64,000 nt of DNA from the NCBI RefSeq assembly GCF_030413635.1, contig NZ_CP129235.1, positions 3,782,001 through 3,846,000 on the forward strand, given 5' to 3'. A model generated the notes under the pieces. That model was not told the DNA's origin. It searched no databases and saw only the letters and a program-made list of their open reading frames with translations. Numbering within the stretch: position 1 is the stretch's first letter; every line of letters begins with the position of its first letter. This document shows positions 54,962 through 63,879 of the stretch, piece by piece. This stretch comes from Planococcus shenhongbingii (GTDB lineage Bacteria > Bacillota > Bacilli > Bacillales_A > Planococcaceae). The translations under genes were made by a program, and so were the position numbers.

Positions 54962-55354
54962 TTATTCGTTTCTTCTAAAAGCTTCATGCGCTTTGACATT
55001 CCGAAACAGATTTACGATAAATACTAAAGTGGCAGCTACAACGGTCAGTGCTCCGGTAACGGCAATCGGAAAAGCCGTCCCTTCTTCTCCAATGGAAAAC
55101 AAAACCATGCCCCCCAATAAAAGCAATGCTCCGATATTATAGAGCCAAAAATGAGTTTTTCCTAACACGCTGTTTCCTGCTCTCGGAAAAGCACTATAGA
55201 TTAGCCCGAATATCCCCATTGTGGCCCAGCCAACCAAATTGATATGGGCGTGTACAGGGGTAAATTCAAATCTTTCAACTATCCCCATATAAATCCCTAA
55301 GGTAAGGCCGATCAATAGATAAACAGCCGCTACTTTAATAAAAGCAGTGCCCAT
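54962..55354 (-). CDS. four-helix membrane protein related to heme-copper oxidase/NnrS-like segments, 130 aa
   Basis: Four hydrophobic helices. The motif V-H-A-H-I-N-L-V-G-W (His 35, His 37) lies at the start of the second helix, followed by F-G-L-I-Y-S-A-F-P-R. The motif recalls the heme-ligand helix of cytochrome oxidase subunit I-type proteins, and short Bacilli homologues are often annotated cytochrome c oxidase. It is too short to be an oxidase. The ATG at 55354 has GGAG 4 nt upstream; a longer frame from a TTG at 55450 adds a polar N-terminus and is less likely. The role is unknown. Confidence 0.68.
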   Translation of the reverse strand: MGTAFIKVAAVYLLIGLTLGIYMGIVERFEFTPVHAHINLVGWATMGIFGLIYSAFPRAGNSVLGKTHFWLYNIGALLLLGGMVLFSIGEEGTAFPIAVTGALTVVAATLVFIVNLFRNVKAHEAFRRNE

Positions 55355-55714
55355 CTTACTCCAAACTCCTTTCGTATTAATCGTAGCTTCTACGAAAATC
55401 AACGTTGTTCTTGGAGTCACGCCGCGGTTCACTATTTTTTGGCTGAGCAAGGGAGAGTCATACCTCCTTTCAATAAAATGATTCTTACAGGCGGCTTAGT
55501 CCGAGTTTTTTGCCACTTATCTATTCTTGAAAATCAAAGTTCGCCACTTTTTATTCTGAAAATTCTAAATTGTTTTCTTCATTAATTTTAACAGTATATT
55601 GGTTCCTTTTCTATCCAATTGCATCTCTCAAAATGAAGGAATTTTTTTGCCAACGGAGAATGTATACTTTATCGTCTGTTGTTTCTTCAAAGCCGACAAA
55701 AAGGAGCTGTTCGT
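55355..55714. other. intergenic region between divergent genes
   Basis: About 360 bp. Near 55470 an AAAGGAGGT followed by ATG opens a frame of only nine codons on the minus strand, possibly a leader peptide. AT-rich promoter-like sequence fills the rest. No RNA structure is recognised. Confidence 0.35.
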
Positions 55715-56251
55715 ATGGGGAAAATTGTCGTATCAATGTATGTGACGCTGGACGGTGTCATGGAATTGCCTTCCTGGACCGCCCCTTACTGGAACGATGA
55801 AATTGCTAAGTTTGAACTGGATTTGCTGTCCGCAAGCGATTCTTTATTGCTTGGGCGGATCACCTATGAAGAATTTGCAGCACGCTGGCCCGAGAGAGAT
55901 GATGAAGAAGGTTTTGCCCGCCGGATAAATGAGATGCCCAAATATGTCGCAACGACAACTTTAACGAAAGCAGAATGGAATGCGGCGTTCATTAAAGAAA
56001 ATGCTGCAGAAGAGATTGCAAATTTAAAGAAAGCCAAAAAGAAACTGCTGGTCTATGGAAGTGGAACCTTGGTAGAAAAGCTGCTGGAGCATGACTTGAT
56101 TGATGAATTGCATCTTTTGACGTTTCCCCTTGTACTTGGTGAAGGGAAGCGCTTGTTCAAAGAAGGTATAGACCAGAAAAAATTCATGCTGACAGACAGC
56201 CGGACCACGGATTCCGGAGTGGTCATTTCAAGTTATGTACCTGATAAGTAA
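55715..56251 (+). CDS. dihydrofolate reductase-like (RibD C-terminal domain) protein
   Basis: A 178-aa reductase-fold protein: V-S-M-Y-V-T-L-D-G-V-M near the start, L-L-G-R-I-T-Y-E-E-F and L-V-Y-G-S-G-T-L-V, with P-L-V-L-G-E-G-K-R-L-F at the end. These are hallmarks of the YyaP/YwjB family related to the RibD reductase domain. NADPH binding is likely and the substrate unknown. The ATG at 55715 has AAAGGAG at about 8 nt; the longer frame is rejected. Confidence 0.87.
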   Translation: MGKIVVSMYVTLDGVMELPSWTAPYWNDEIAKFELDLLSASDSLLLGRITYEEFAARWPERDDEEGFARRINEMPKYVATTTLTKAEWNAAFIKENAAEEIANLKKAKKKLLVYGSGTLVEKLLEHDLIDELHLLTFPLVLGEGKRLFKEGIDQKKFMLTDSRTTDSGVVISSYVPDK

Positions 56252-56459
56252 ACATTTGAAAAGAATAGTGAAAGGCTGCTGGTTGTTTCGTTTATCGGCA
56301 GTCTTTTTGTATGGACAAGTACGCTTAGGAATCTGCAGAACCCAGCATTTTCGGCAAATCATTAGAGAAAAATTTTTTATTCTGGTTAAATGAAATCTCA
56401 GTGCCTTTATAGAAGCTGACCTGAAGACAACAACAAATAATTTTAAATCAGGTGAAAAA

Positions 56460-57347
56460 ATGGAACATGATCATGAAATCAATGAAAAAATAAAACGAAA
56501 CAATTACAAAGTATTTGCTTGGCTCAGCAATTATTTGAACAATGCACCTGACTTTATCGGCAAGGAAGAAATTGATGAAATTGTCGGCGCCGGAGTATCT
56601 TCTGAATATGCCTTCGCAGTGATACTTGCTGCTGCTTTTGGACTTGATATTGTCGATAATCCTATAGATAAAGCATTATTTCATAATTATTTCAACAAGA
56701 TGTTCCATAAGTTAGAGGCTTCTGAGTATGCCAACACCCCTTATTACCAGAACATCAAAATACCGCGGATACAAATCGGCAACAGTGAATTAAAGTATGA
56801 AAAATATAAGCCTTTCGAAGGCTTTGTCAGCAACGACATCATCCGGACAATGGAAGGCAGACAAATTCCGCAAGTCGGCTTTTTTGAAACGGAATTCCAG
56901 TTTCCGGCCGTTTTGGAAAATGGCCGGATCTGGATGACCATCACACCAAATGAAATCGAAACGATGAAAGAACCCATTGAGCAGGCTTTTGGCAAGGTGC
57001 TCACATTCGGCCTTGGGCTTGGCTATTACGCCTATATGGTTTCTGAAAAAGACAATGTGGACAGCGTCACCATCGTCGACAGCAATGAAAACGTTATCCG
57101 TTTATTCAAGCGCCATATCCTGCCGCAATTCAAAAATGCCCACAAGATTAACATCATTAATGCGGATGCTTTTGAGTTTGCACAAACCCGCATGGCTGAA
57201 GGCCATTTCGATTTTGCCTTTATGGACCTATGGCATGATGTTTCGGACGGGCTGGACATGTACTTGAAACTGAAGGAGTACGAAAAATTAAGTCCTGAAA
57301 CAGTCTTTACCTATTGGATAGAGAAATCCATTTTGTGTTATTTGTGA
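56460..57347 (+). CDS. Rossmann-fold methyltransferase/spermidine-synthase-like protein
   Basis: A 295-aa protein with a helical N-terminal region (about 1-110) and a SAM-type Rossmann domain: V-L-T-F-G-L-G-L-G-Y-Y (motif I near 180), V-T-I-V-D-S-N-E-N-V (acidic end of strand 2), I-I-N-A-D-A-F-E-F and F-A-F-M-D-L-W. The D-S-N-E-N and following F-M-D-L-W pattern recalls spermidine synthases more than common methyltransferases. AGGTGA precedes the ATG. Substrate unknown. It ends just before the repeat element with terminal inverted repeats. Confidence 0.72.
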   Translation: MEHDHEINEKIKRNNYKVFAWLSNYLNNAPDFIGKEEIDEIVGAGVSSEYAFAVILAAAFGLDIVDNPIDKALFHNYFNKMFHKLEASEYANTPYYQNIKIPRIQIGNSELKYEKYKPFEGFVSNDIIRTMEGRQIPQVGFFETEFQFPAVLENGRIWMTITPNEIETMKEPIEQAFGKVLTFGLGLGYYAYMVSEKDNVDSVTIVDSNENVIRLFKRHILPQFKNAHKINIINADAFEFAQTRMAEGHFDFAFMDLWHDVSDGLDMYLKLKEYEKLSPETVFTYWIEKSILCYL

Positions 57348-57366
57348 GAAGCCGTTGGATATAATA

Positions 57367-57896
57367 AAAGGATCGGTTCATTGAACCGATCCTTCAGACT
57401 GTAGACAAAGTGTGCTTGAAATGAATAAGACGGTATAAACCCCAACCGGACCGGCCACTTCGCTTTCCGTGGGCTCGGCTTCAGCCTCCTCGTCACTGGC
57501 GTTCCTGCGGGGTCTTCAGCTCGAGCTGATTCCACAGGAGTCTCGTGGCCGGTCCGGTTGGGGATGTCGCTTTTCAGATATGTGAGGAGAAGCGGCATCC
57601 GGTTTTTATTTCATTTCAGGTTCCGCAGCGGAAACCGGCGAGGGCAAAGATGTGCTCCTGCATCGCTGCGCTAGCTTCGTCGCAAAGGCTTGGCCTTACT
57701 ACCTTCGGCCAATGCCTTTCCTGCGGGGCAGCGTAGCGACGAAGTGCCGAAATCCACTCGGGCGCGAGCCCGCGGAAAGCGTCCGGTTGAAGCGCAGGAA
57801 CCGAGGGGAGAAGCTTGTTTTTGCTAGTTATTCACTTGATTGACAGTATATTCTTTTGTCTACAAGCTCAAGGACGGTTCAATGAACCGATCCTTT
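57367..57896. mobile_element. MITE-like composite repeat, copy B, with ~40-bp terminal inverted repeats
   Basis: The left end (57367-57409) and the reverse complement of the right end (57855-57896) agree except for one gap and three mismatches. Each end contains a terminator-like hairpin GGATCGGTTCA/TGAACCGATCC followed by TGTAGACAAA. Inside lie a 19-bp perfect inverted repeat (57440-57458 and 57545-57563) around a GC-rich core, the CCTGCATCGCTGCGC core (57657-57690) and an inverted fragment of the first core (57766-57786). Both internal cores are shared with 27.76-28.03 kb. No transposase frame and no clear target duplication are seen. Size and ends fit a non-autonomous element, but this class is inferred. 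Confidence 0.6.
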
Positions 57897-57910
57897 CTTG
57901 TTAACCTTAT

Positions 57911-58948
57911 TCAAGTTTTCGCGAATTTATTTTTCGCATAAATGTAAGTGACTGCAAGGGCGGCGACCAAAACGCCGCCTTTGATGATATCGAATGCATA
58001 ATACGGAAGATTGAGGATCGTCAGGCCGTTCAGCAGGATGCCGATGACCGCTGCCCCGAAAAAAGTGCCGAGTGCATTCGGCTTGCCGGCGCCAAGCACC
58101 GAGTAGCCGACGAATACAGCCGCTACTGCTTCCATCAACAACGGAGCACCTGCATCAATCTGGCCGGATCCGACACGTGCTGTAAACAAGATTCCTGCCA
58201 TCGAAGCAAAAACACCGGAAACCACATATGCCGTGAACTTCACTTTTTTGACATTCACTCCTGATAAACTGGCCGCTTCCGCATTTCCGCCGGTCATATA
58301 GAGGATTCTGCCCCATCGGGTATGATTTAGCACCACATAAGAAGCCAGCACCAAAATCAGCATAATCCATACCGGGACTGGCAAGCCGAGCATCTGCCCC
58401 TGTCCAATCCACAGAAACGCTTCCGAAAACTGCCCAGGCGCTGTCCCGCCTGAGGTCAGCGGCATATTATTATAAATGGAATAGCCTTCTGTATAGGTCC
58501 GGTGCAGCCCTGCCACGATGTACATCATGCTCAATGTCGCGAGCAGATCCGGAATGCCAATGACGACAATCAATAGACTATTGACCACTCCAACCAAAAC
58601 CCCCACCAGGATTGGCAGCAGCAGGACCAGCCATAAAGGCATCTCATACCAGACCATCAGTGAAGCGGATACTACCGTCGATAACGACATCGTCGAACCG
58701 ACCGATAAATCAAAACCATCCACTACTAGCGTAAATGTTACTCCCAGCGCCAGCAAAGTCACGATTGAAATGGAACGAAGAATGTCCGTAAAATTTCCAT
58801 ACGTGAAAAAAGTATCGCTGATCGTACTGAAATAAAGAATGATGAATACCAATAAGAAGATGGCGCCGTATTTAAATAGAAACTGGATTGCTTTCTCTTG
58901 TGCTGAGTTTTGGGTTTTTGCCGTACTCTTCTTTTCCACCGCTTGCAT
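57911..58948 (-). CDS. sugar-type ABC transporter permease (RbsC family), candidate methylthioribose importer
   Basis: A 345-aa permease with eight to ten helices and the family blocks D-G-F-D-L-S-V-G-S (near 79), G-N-A-E-A-A-S-L-S-G-V and G-S-G-Q. It is the last gene of the mtnK-mtnA-binding protein-ATPase-permease operon. Its start (AAAGGA at 9 nt) lies 77 bp inside the end of the ATPase gene, an unusually long overlap. As the operon begins with a SAM riboswitch and 5-methylthioribose kinase, the likely substrate is 5-methylthioribose. Confidence 0.85.
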   Translation of the reverse strand: MQAVEKKSTAKTQNSAQEKAIQFLFKYGAIFLLVFIILYFSTISDTFFTYGNFTDILRSISIVTLLALGVTFTLVVDGFDLSVGSTMSLSTVVSASLMVWYEMPLWLVLLLPILVGVLVGVVNSLLIVVIGIPDLLATLSMMYIVAGLHRTYTEGYSIYNNMPLTSGGTAPGQFSEAFLWIGQGQMLGLPVPVWIMLILVLASYVVLNHTRWGRILYMTGGNAEAASLSGVNVKKVKFTAYVVSGVFASMAGILFTARVGSGQIDAGAPLLMEAVAAVFVGYSVLGAGKPNALGTFFGAAVIGILLNGLTILNLPYYAFDIIKGGVLVAALAVTYIYAKNKFAKT

Positions 58949-60428
58949 ATAACAAAATCCTTTCCTGGGTCGCTTCTTGCCGTGAAAACTCTTTCACGAT
59001 CTGACCATTGTACATAACCAAAATCCGGTCTGAAATTCCGATGGCTTCATGAATTTCGCTGGAAAAATAAAGACAGCCTTTGCCGCTTTCCGCCAGTTGG
59101 CGAATCAGCTTGAAAATATCCACTTTGGCTCCGATATCGACTCCTTTTGTTGGCTCATCAAAGAGATAAACCGCAGAATCAAGGGAAGTCCATTTGCCGA
59201 TTGCCACTTTTTGCTGATTGCCACCACTTAGATGGACAAGTGGTGTATCCGTGCTGTCCGTTTTAATTTTGAGCCGGCTGATGATTTCTTCGGCAAATCT
59301 TTTTTCTGATTTTTTATCCATGAACAGCTGCGGCGAGAATTTTTTCAGATTAGGAAACGATGCGTTTGCCTGTAAGGATTCTTGGACGAATAATCCTTCT
59401 TTCCGCCTTTCTTCGGGCACCAGCGCTATCCCTGCTTTAATGGCATCTCCAGGATTCCTGAGTTTCAGCTGCCTTCCTGACAGTTCGATCGTACCTGAAG
59501 TTAACGGAGTTCCGCCGAATAAGGCTTTTGCTAATTCAGTCTTTCCTGCCCCGACAAGCCCGACGACGCCAACGATTTCCCCGGATGCCATAGTGAAGGA
59601 CAGGTTTTTCACTTTTCGTCCGTCAGATAAATCTTTCACAGCCAGCAATGGAGCACCGATTTCATGTTCGCGGTGAACCAGTTCATTGCTGAGCGTTTTT
59701 CCAAGCATCGCTTCAACAACTTCTTCCTGCACAGCCGTTTCTGTCTCAAACGTATTCACCCACTTACCTTCTGCCATCACCGTGATGCGGTCGCTGATTT
59801 TAAACACTTCCGGCAGCCGGTGAGAGATAAAAATACAGCCGACTCCCTGCTTTTTTAATTTATTGATGACCGTAAATAGCTTGTCGGCTTCGGGGATTGA
59901 CAGCGGGGCTGTCGGTTCATCAAAAATGATGATTTTCGCTGAATGGACGAGAGCACGGGCAATCAGCACTAATTGTTTCTCCGCCAATGTCAGCTGGGCC
60001 GCTTTTTGTTTGACATTAAGATTTTCCGATTGCAATTGAGCCAACGCTTCACGCGCCTGTACGTACATTTTTGCTTTGGAGACAAACAGTCCGCCGCCAG
60101 CTGCGAAAGTATCAAGGAGAATATTTTCAGCAACCGATAATTCCGGCACGATTGCTGTATCCACTTCCTGGTAAACACAATAAATGCCTTGCTGTTTCGC
60201 CGCTTTCGGTGATTGCAGCTGAACAAGGTTTCCTTCCAGCCGGATTTCTCCCGCGTCTTGTCCATAAACGCCCGATAATATTTTGATCAATGTACTTTTT
60301 CCAGCACCGTTGACGCCAAGCAAGGCATGTACTTCTCCTTGTTCGAGACCGAACTCTGCCCTTTCCAATGCCGTTACTTTTCCGAACGTTTTCCGGATTC
60401 CTGTCATTGACAGCAAAGAATTCCCCAT
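58872..60428 (-). CDS. sugar-type ABC transporter ATP-binding protein (RbsA family, two ATPase domains)
   Basis: A 518-aa protein with two nucleotide-binding domains. The first has Walker A G-V-N-G-A-G-K-S-T (38-46) and a degenerate signature (A-Q-L-T-L-A-E-K-Q). The second has G-L-V-G-A-G-K-T-E and the complete L-S-G-G-N-Q-Q-K. An asymmetry of this kind is normal in RbsA/XylG. AAAGGAG precedes the ATG. It works with the permease and binding protein on either side. Confidence 0.92.
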   Translation of the reverse strand: MGNSLLSMTGIRKTFGKVTALERAEFGLEQGEVHALLGVNGAGKSTLIKILSGVYGQDAGEIRLEGNLVQLQSPKAAKQQGIYCVYQEVDTAIVPELSVAENILLDTFAAGGGLFVSKAKMYVQAREALAQLQSENLNVKQKAAQLTLAEKQLVLIARALVHSAKIIIFDEPTAPLSIPEADKLFTVINKLKKQGVGCIFISHRLPEVFKISDRITVMAEGKWVNTFETETAVQEEVVEAMLGKTLSNELVHREHEIGAPLLAVKDLSDGRKVKNLSFTMASGEIVGVVGLVGAGKTELAKALFGGTPLTSGTIELSGRQLKLRNPGDAIKAGIALVPEERRKEGLFVQESLQANASFPNLKKFSPQLFMDKKSEKRFAEEIISRLKIKTDSTDTPLVHLSGGNQQKVAIGKWTSLDSAVYLFDEPTKGVDIGAKVDIFKLIRQLAESGKGCLYFSSEIHEAIGISDRILVMYNGQIVKEFSRQEATQERILLYASGGKEEYGKNPKLSTRESNPVSI

Positions 60429-60492
60429 CGGCTTTGCTCCTTTCTCAGAAAAGAGCCGCCCCGTTGTACAGGACAGCTCCGCTCACTTTTCC

Positions 60493-61575
60493 TTATTTAT
60501 TTTCCAACTTCTTAAGCCCGTCTGTATACCCTTGCTCACTCGCGCCCCAGCCTTCGATGTACTCGCTCAATTCAGCGGTCGTGATGGCTTCTTCAGGTAA
60601 TTTTTCCGCATCTACAAAAATCGGTTCCAGCACCACTTTCTGTTCCGGATTTTCACCATTGATTTGCTGATACAGGTAACGCACTTGAATGCGGCCAATA
60701 TCAACCGGATCCACCGCTGCCGAAGCTGCCCACGGGCTGCCGTCTTTCTGGATCATCTGCAAGTCTTCATCACTCATGTCGATGCTGTAGACGCTGATGT
60801 CGGTGCGCCCGGATTGTTCGATGGCGCGTACTGCACCTTTTGCAAATTCATCCCAGGCAGCCCAGACTGCTGTGATTTCGCCTTCATTCGGATATTGCTT
60901 CAATACCGCTTCCATTTGCGCCTGTGTATCAAGAGCCGTGTTTTGAGTCGCTGCACCGAATGCCGTGACTTCTTTGATGCCTGTGTTGTTTTTCAAGAAT
61001 TCTTCGTAAGCAACTTGGCGGCGTTCCATCGGGGCAAAGCCGGCTACCCAGATTTTTACGATATTCGCTTTTCCATCATGGTCGTTAGCCAATTTTTCCA
61101 ATGTCATTTCAGCCATTTGCTGATCGCCTTGTTCTAAAGAAACCACGCCTTCAACATCTACTCCCGCATCAAAAGCGACAACCGGAATTCCTTTTTCCAC
61201 TGCTTTTTCAACGCCTTGGTTCAATGCCTCTTTGGTGCCGTGGTCAATCAAAATTCCGTCAAATCCTTGGTTGATGGCTGCGTCCAAGTTGGATGCCATT
61301 TTTGCCAAATCGCCGTCCGATGTAAAGACCGTTACGTCGCCGCCGAATTTCCCGACTTGTTCTTCCACACCTTCGATATACTGCGCAGAAAACGTCCCTA
61401 AGTTTTGCTGCATGATGAGCGCGACTTTTTTGCCGGCCAACGGATTATCCGAGGCTTCTGCTTTCGCAGCGTCCGGCGTCTTTTCTTCACTGCCTTCGCC
61501 TTTTGGCTGGCAGGCAGCCAGAAATGCACTGATGATCAATAAAATGGTTAATAATAAGAGCGATTGTTTTTTCAT
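60493..61575 (-). CDS. sugar-type ABC transporter substrate-binding lipoprotein (RbsB family)
   Basis: A 360-aa lipoprotein with lipobox L-A-A-C (Cys 22) and a periplasmic-binding-protein type I fold: V-A-L-I-M-Q-Q-N at the first strand, D-G-I-L-I-D-H-G-T, and A-V-W-A-A-W-D-E-F in the second lobe. Its start overlaps the mtnA stop by one base, which ties it tightly to methionine salvage. AGAAGGAG precedes the ATG. The ligand is inferred to be methylthioribose; ribose or other pentoses are alternatives. Confidence 0.88.
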   Translation of the reverse strand: MKKQSLLLLTILLIISAFLAACQPKGEGSEEKTPDAAKAEASDNPLAGKKVALIMQQNLGTFSAQYIEGVEEQVGKFGGDVTVFTSDGDLAKMASNLDAAINQGFDGILIDHGTKEALNQGVEKAVEKGIPVVAFDAGVDVEGVVSLEQGDQQMAEMTLEKLANDHDGKANIVKIWVAGFAPMERRQVAYEEFLKNNTGIKEVTAFGAATQNTALDTQAQMEAVLKQYPNEGEITAVWAAWDEFAKGAVRAIEQSGRTDISVYSIDMSDEDLQMIQKDGSPWAASAAVDPVDIGRIQVRYLYQQINGENPEQKVVLEPIFVDAEKLPEEAITTAELSEYIEGWGASEQGYTDGLKKLENK

Positions 61576-62633
61576 TATTTTTCTCCTTTTTCTGCATAGG
61601 GGTTAAGAACTCCGGGAATGTTTTGGTAGTAATCAGGTCTGATGATTCCTTTTTCTGTGATAATTGCAGTAATAAAGCGGGATGGAGTCACATCAAAAGC
61701 AGGATTGAAGACTTTCGTGCCCAGAGGCGCTATCGGCTGACTGCCAAGATGAGTAATTTCTTCCGCTTTCCGTTCTTCAATTGGTATTTCTGCACCGCTG
61801 TCAATGGTGACGTCAAATGTTGATGCGGGTGCCGCTACATAAAATGGAATCCCATAAGCATCAGCGAGAATCGCCAAGTTGAGTGTTCCGATTTTATTGG
61901 CGGTATCGCCGTTCGCCGCGATGCGGTCCGCGCCCACGATAATGGCTTCGATGTCTTTCGCCCCAATAGTGTGGGCCGCCATGCTGTCGGTGATAAGCGT
62001 GACGTCCACTCCTGACTGCTGAAGCTCCCAGACGGTCAGCCGTGCACCTTGGAATACCGGGCGGGTCTCACATGCAAACACTTCAAATTTCCGGCCGCGT
62101 TCGCTTCCAAGGTGAAATGGCGCCAAGGCTGTTCCATATTTCGCAGTGGCAATCGATCCGGCATTGCAGATGGTCATCACCCGTTTATGCCCTTCCAAAA
62201 GCGCCAAGGCATATTCGCCGATCTGCCGGCAGGAAGCTTCATCTTCCTGGTGGATGCGCACCGCTTCTGCGATAAGCAGCACTTTTCCATTTTCTACAGA
62301 TTCAGCTTTTTGAACGGCTTCAAGCAATCTATCGAGCGCCCACATTAAGTTGACGGCCGTCGGACGCGACTCTCCTAGATAAAGCGCATCTTTGCGCACA
62401 TCATGCAGGAACGCTTCCACTGTTTCAGCATCGTGCCGCTGGGCTGCCAGTGCTAAGCCATAAGCGGCGGTGATGCCGATGGCCGGGGCGCCGCGAACTT
62501 TCAGCGTAAAGATGGCTTCATAGACATCTTCAATCGTCTCGAGTGTCAAATAGTCAATTTCATGCGGCAATTTCTGTTGATCTAAGATGACCAACTGCCC
62601 GTCTGTCCAGGCAATTGATAATGGAATGGTCAT
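61575..62633 (-). CDS. mtnA: S-methyl-5-thioribose-1-phosphate isomerase
   Basis: A 352-aa enzyme of methionine salvage converting methylthioribose-1-phosphate to methylthioribulose-1-phosphate. The catalytic cysteine is in [11 protein letters not shown], and the aspartate and binding loop in [25 protein letters not shown] near 51 is the substrate loop. The Shine-Dalgarno GAGGAG lies in the mtnK end; the start overlaps the mtnK stop (ATGA). Confidence 0.95.
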   Translation of the reverse strand: MTIPLSIAWTDGQLVILDQQKLPHEIDYLTLETIEDVYEAIFTLKVRGAPAIGITAAYGLALAAQRHDAETVEAFLHDVRKDALYLGESRPTAVNLMWALDRLLEAVQKAESVENGKVLLIAEAVRIHQEDEASCRQIGEYALALLEGHKRVMTICNAGSIATAKYGTALAPFHLGSERGRKFEVFACETRPVFQGARLTVWELQQSGVDVTLITDSMAAHTIGAKDIEAIIVGADRIAANGDTANKIGTLNLAILADAYGIPFYVAAPASTFDVTIDSGAEIPIEERKAEEITHLGSQPIAPLGTKVFNPAFDVTPSRFITAIITEKGIIRPDYYQNIPGVLNPYAEKGEK

Positions 62634-63817
62634 TGCTTCAGCTCCTCAAGCAGACCAGATACCGCACTGATTGTTGTTAACCCGGAACGTTTTAAAATCA
62701 GCGCTTCGCCGGTGTGCAAAGCTTGTTTCTTTAAACGAATGCGCAAGTTCTTATCTTCAATGCTGTCCAAATCTTTAACATGTGCCAGTCCGATTGTGCG
62801 TCGAATCAATTCACAGCCGGCAAAGCCAAGCGTGTCGCGGAATATCTTTTCCAATATGAACTCTTTATAGCCTGGTGTGTCTTTGTATGCTTCAATGCCT
62901 TCCCGGTCCCATAGTTCTGAAAAGCGGGTTGAGAAAACTTCCCATGTACGTTCGATATGATTCACAATCACTTGGCGTTCTTCGCCGCTCCGGGTGATTG
63001 ACTGAACGATTAAGTTTGCCAGAAACAAGCCGACGTCAAAGCCAATAGGACCGTAAAAAGCAAATTCGGGATCGATGACTTTCGTTTCCGATTCACTGGC
63101 AAAAATACTGCCGGTATGAAGGTCCCCATGCAATAGCGCTTCCGCTTCCGTCAAAAAACTGAACTTCAGCTTTGCCGCTTCAAGTTTCAATGGACCGTTG
63201 TTCCAGATAGCTTCGACCGTGGCTTGAAGCTCCGGTTCGTAATCATTGGTGTCGTTATTGAAAAACGGGTCGGTGAAAATAAGGTCCTCTGTTATTTTGC
63301 ACAGTTCCGGGTTGGAGTAGTCGGCCACCAACCGCTTTTTCTCAAACGGGTGCAGCGCAAAATCAGATGTATGGAACAGCGTGCGTCCCAAATATTCACC
63401 GATGTCTTCCGATAGTTTTGGATAAGCTGCCCCTTGGATCAGCCCTTCGCGTGCAATCGTCAGATGAGACAAGTCTTCCATTACGGTAATCGCCAGTTCC
63501 TCATCCATGGCATAAACGGCCGGTACCAGCCCCGGTGCAAATTCGCTATGCTTTTGAAGAGCGTTCGCTTCAATCGTTGCGCGTTTCAATGTCAGCGGCC
63601 AGCTTTCCCCGACAACTTTCGCATATGGCAATGCCTGTTTGATAATCAACCCTTTTCCACTTTTAGGATCTTTGATCTGGAATACATAATTCAAGTTCCC
63701 GTCTCCGATTTCGCGGCACACCAGTTCCGCTCCTTCAGGGAATGGGTATAGGCTCTGAGCCAGTGCAATGGCTTTTTCTTCGGTTAATGCTTCGTATTGT
63801 TTGGATGCTATTGTCAT
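62630..63817 (-). CDS. mtnK: 5-methylthioribose kinase
   Basis: A 395-aa kinase of the choline-kinase-like fold. The nucleotide loop is G-D-G-N-L-N-Y-V-F (about 37-45), the catalytic segment [10 protein letters not shown], and the metal motif [11 protein letters not shown]. It phosphorylates 5-methylthioribose, the first committed step of salvage from that sugar. First gene of the operon, directly after the SAM riboswitch and its terminator. AAAGG precedes the ATG. Confidence 0.96.
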   Translation of the reverse strand: MTIASKQYEALTEEKAIALAQSLYPFPEGAELVCREIGDGNLNYVFQIKDPKSGKGLIIKQALPYAKVVGESWPLTLKRATIEANALQKHSEFAPGLVPAVYAMDEELAITVMEDLSHLTIAREGLIQGAAYPKLSEDIGEYLGRTLFHTSDFALHPFEKKRLVADYSNPELCKITEDLIFTDPFFNNDTNDYEPELQATVEAIWNNGPLKLEAAKLKFSFLTEAEALLHGDLHTGSIFASESETKVIDPEFAFYGPIGFDVGLFLANLIVQSITRSGEERQVIVNHIERTWEVFSTRFSELWDREGIEAYKDTPGYKEFILEKIFRDTLGFAGCELIRRTIGLAHVKDLDSIEDKNLRIRLKKQALHTGEALILKRSGLTTISAVSGLLEELKQ

Positions 63818-63844
63818 TATTCATCTACCTTTCCGGGTCAATAT

Positions 63845-63873
63845 AAAAAGCCTCTTTCCGCAAGAAAGAGGCC
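63845..63873 (-). terminator. terminator of the SAM riboswitch
   Basis: GCCTCTTTC and GAAAGAGGC arms with TTTTT on the minus strand, 28 bp before the mtnK start. Confidence 0.92.
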
Positions 63874-63879
63874 TAGAAT

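Noticed and set aside
54962..55354. Complete cytochrome oxidase subunit
   Set aside because: Only 130 residues and two histidines; it cannot hold two hemes and CuB. Kept as a membrane protein of unknown role.
57367..57896. Insertion sequence
   Set aside because: Inverted ends are present, but there is no transposase frame and no clear target duplication, so only a non-autonomous element is proposed.
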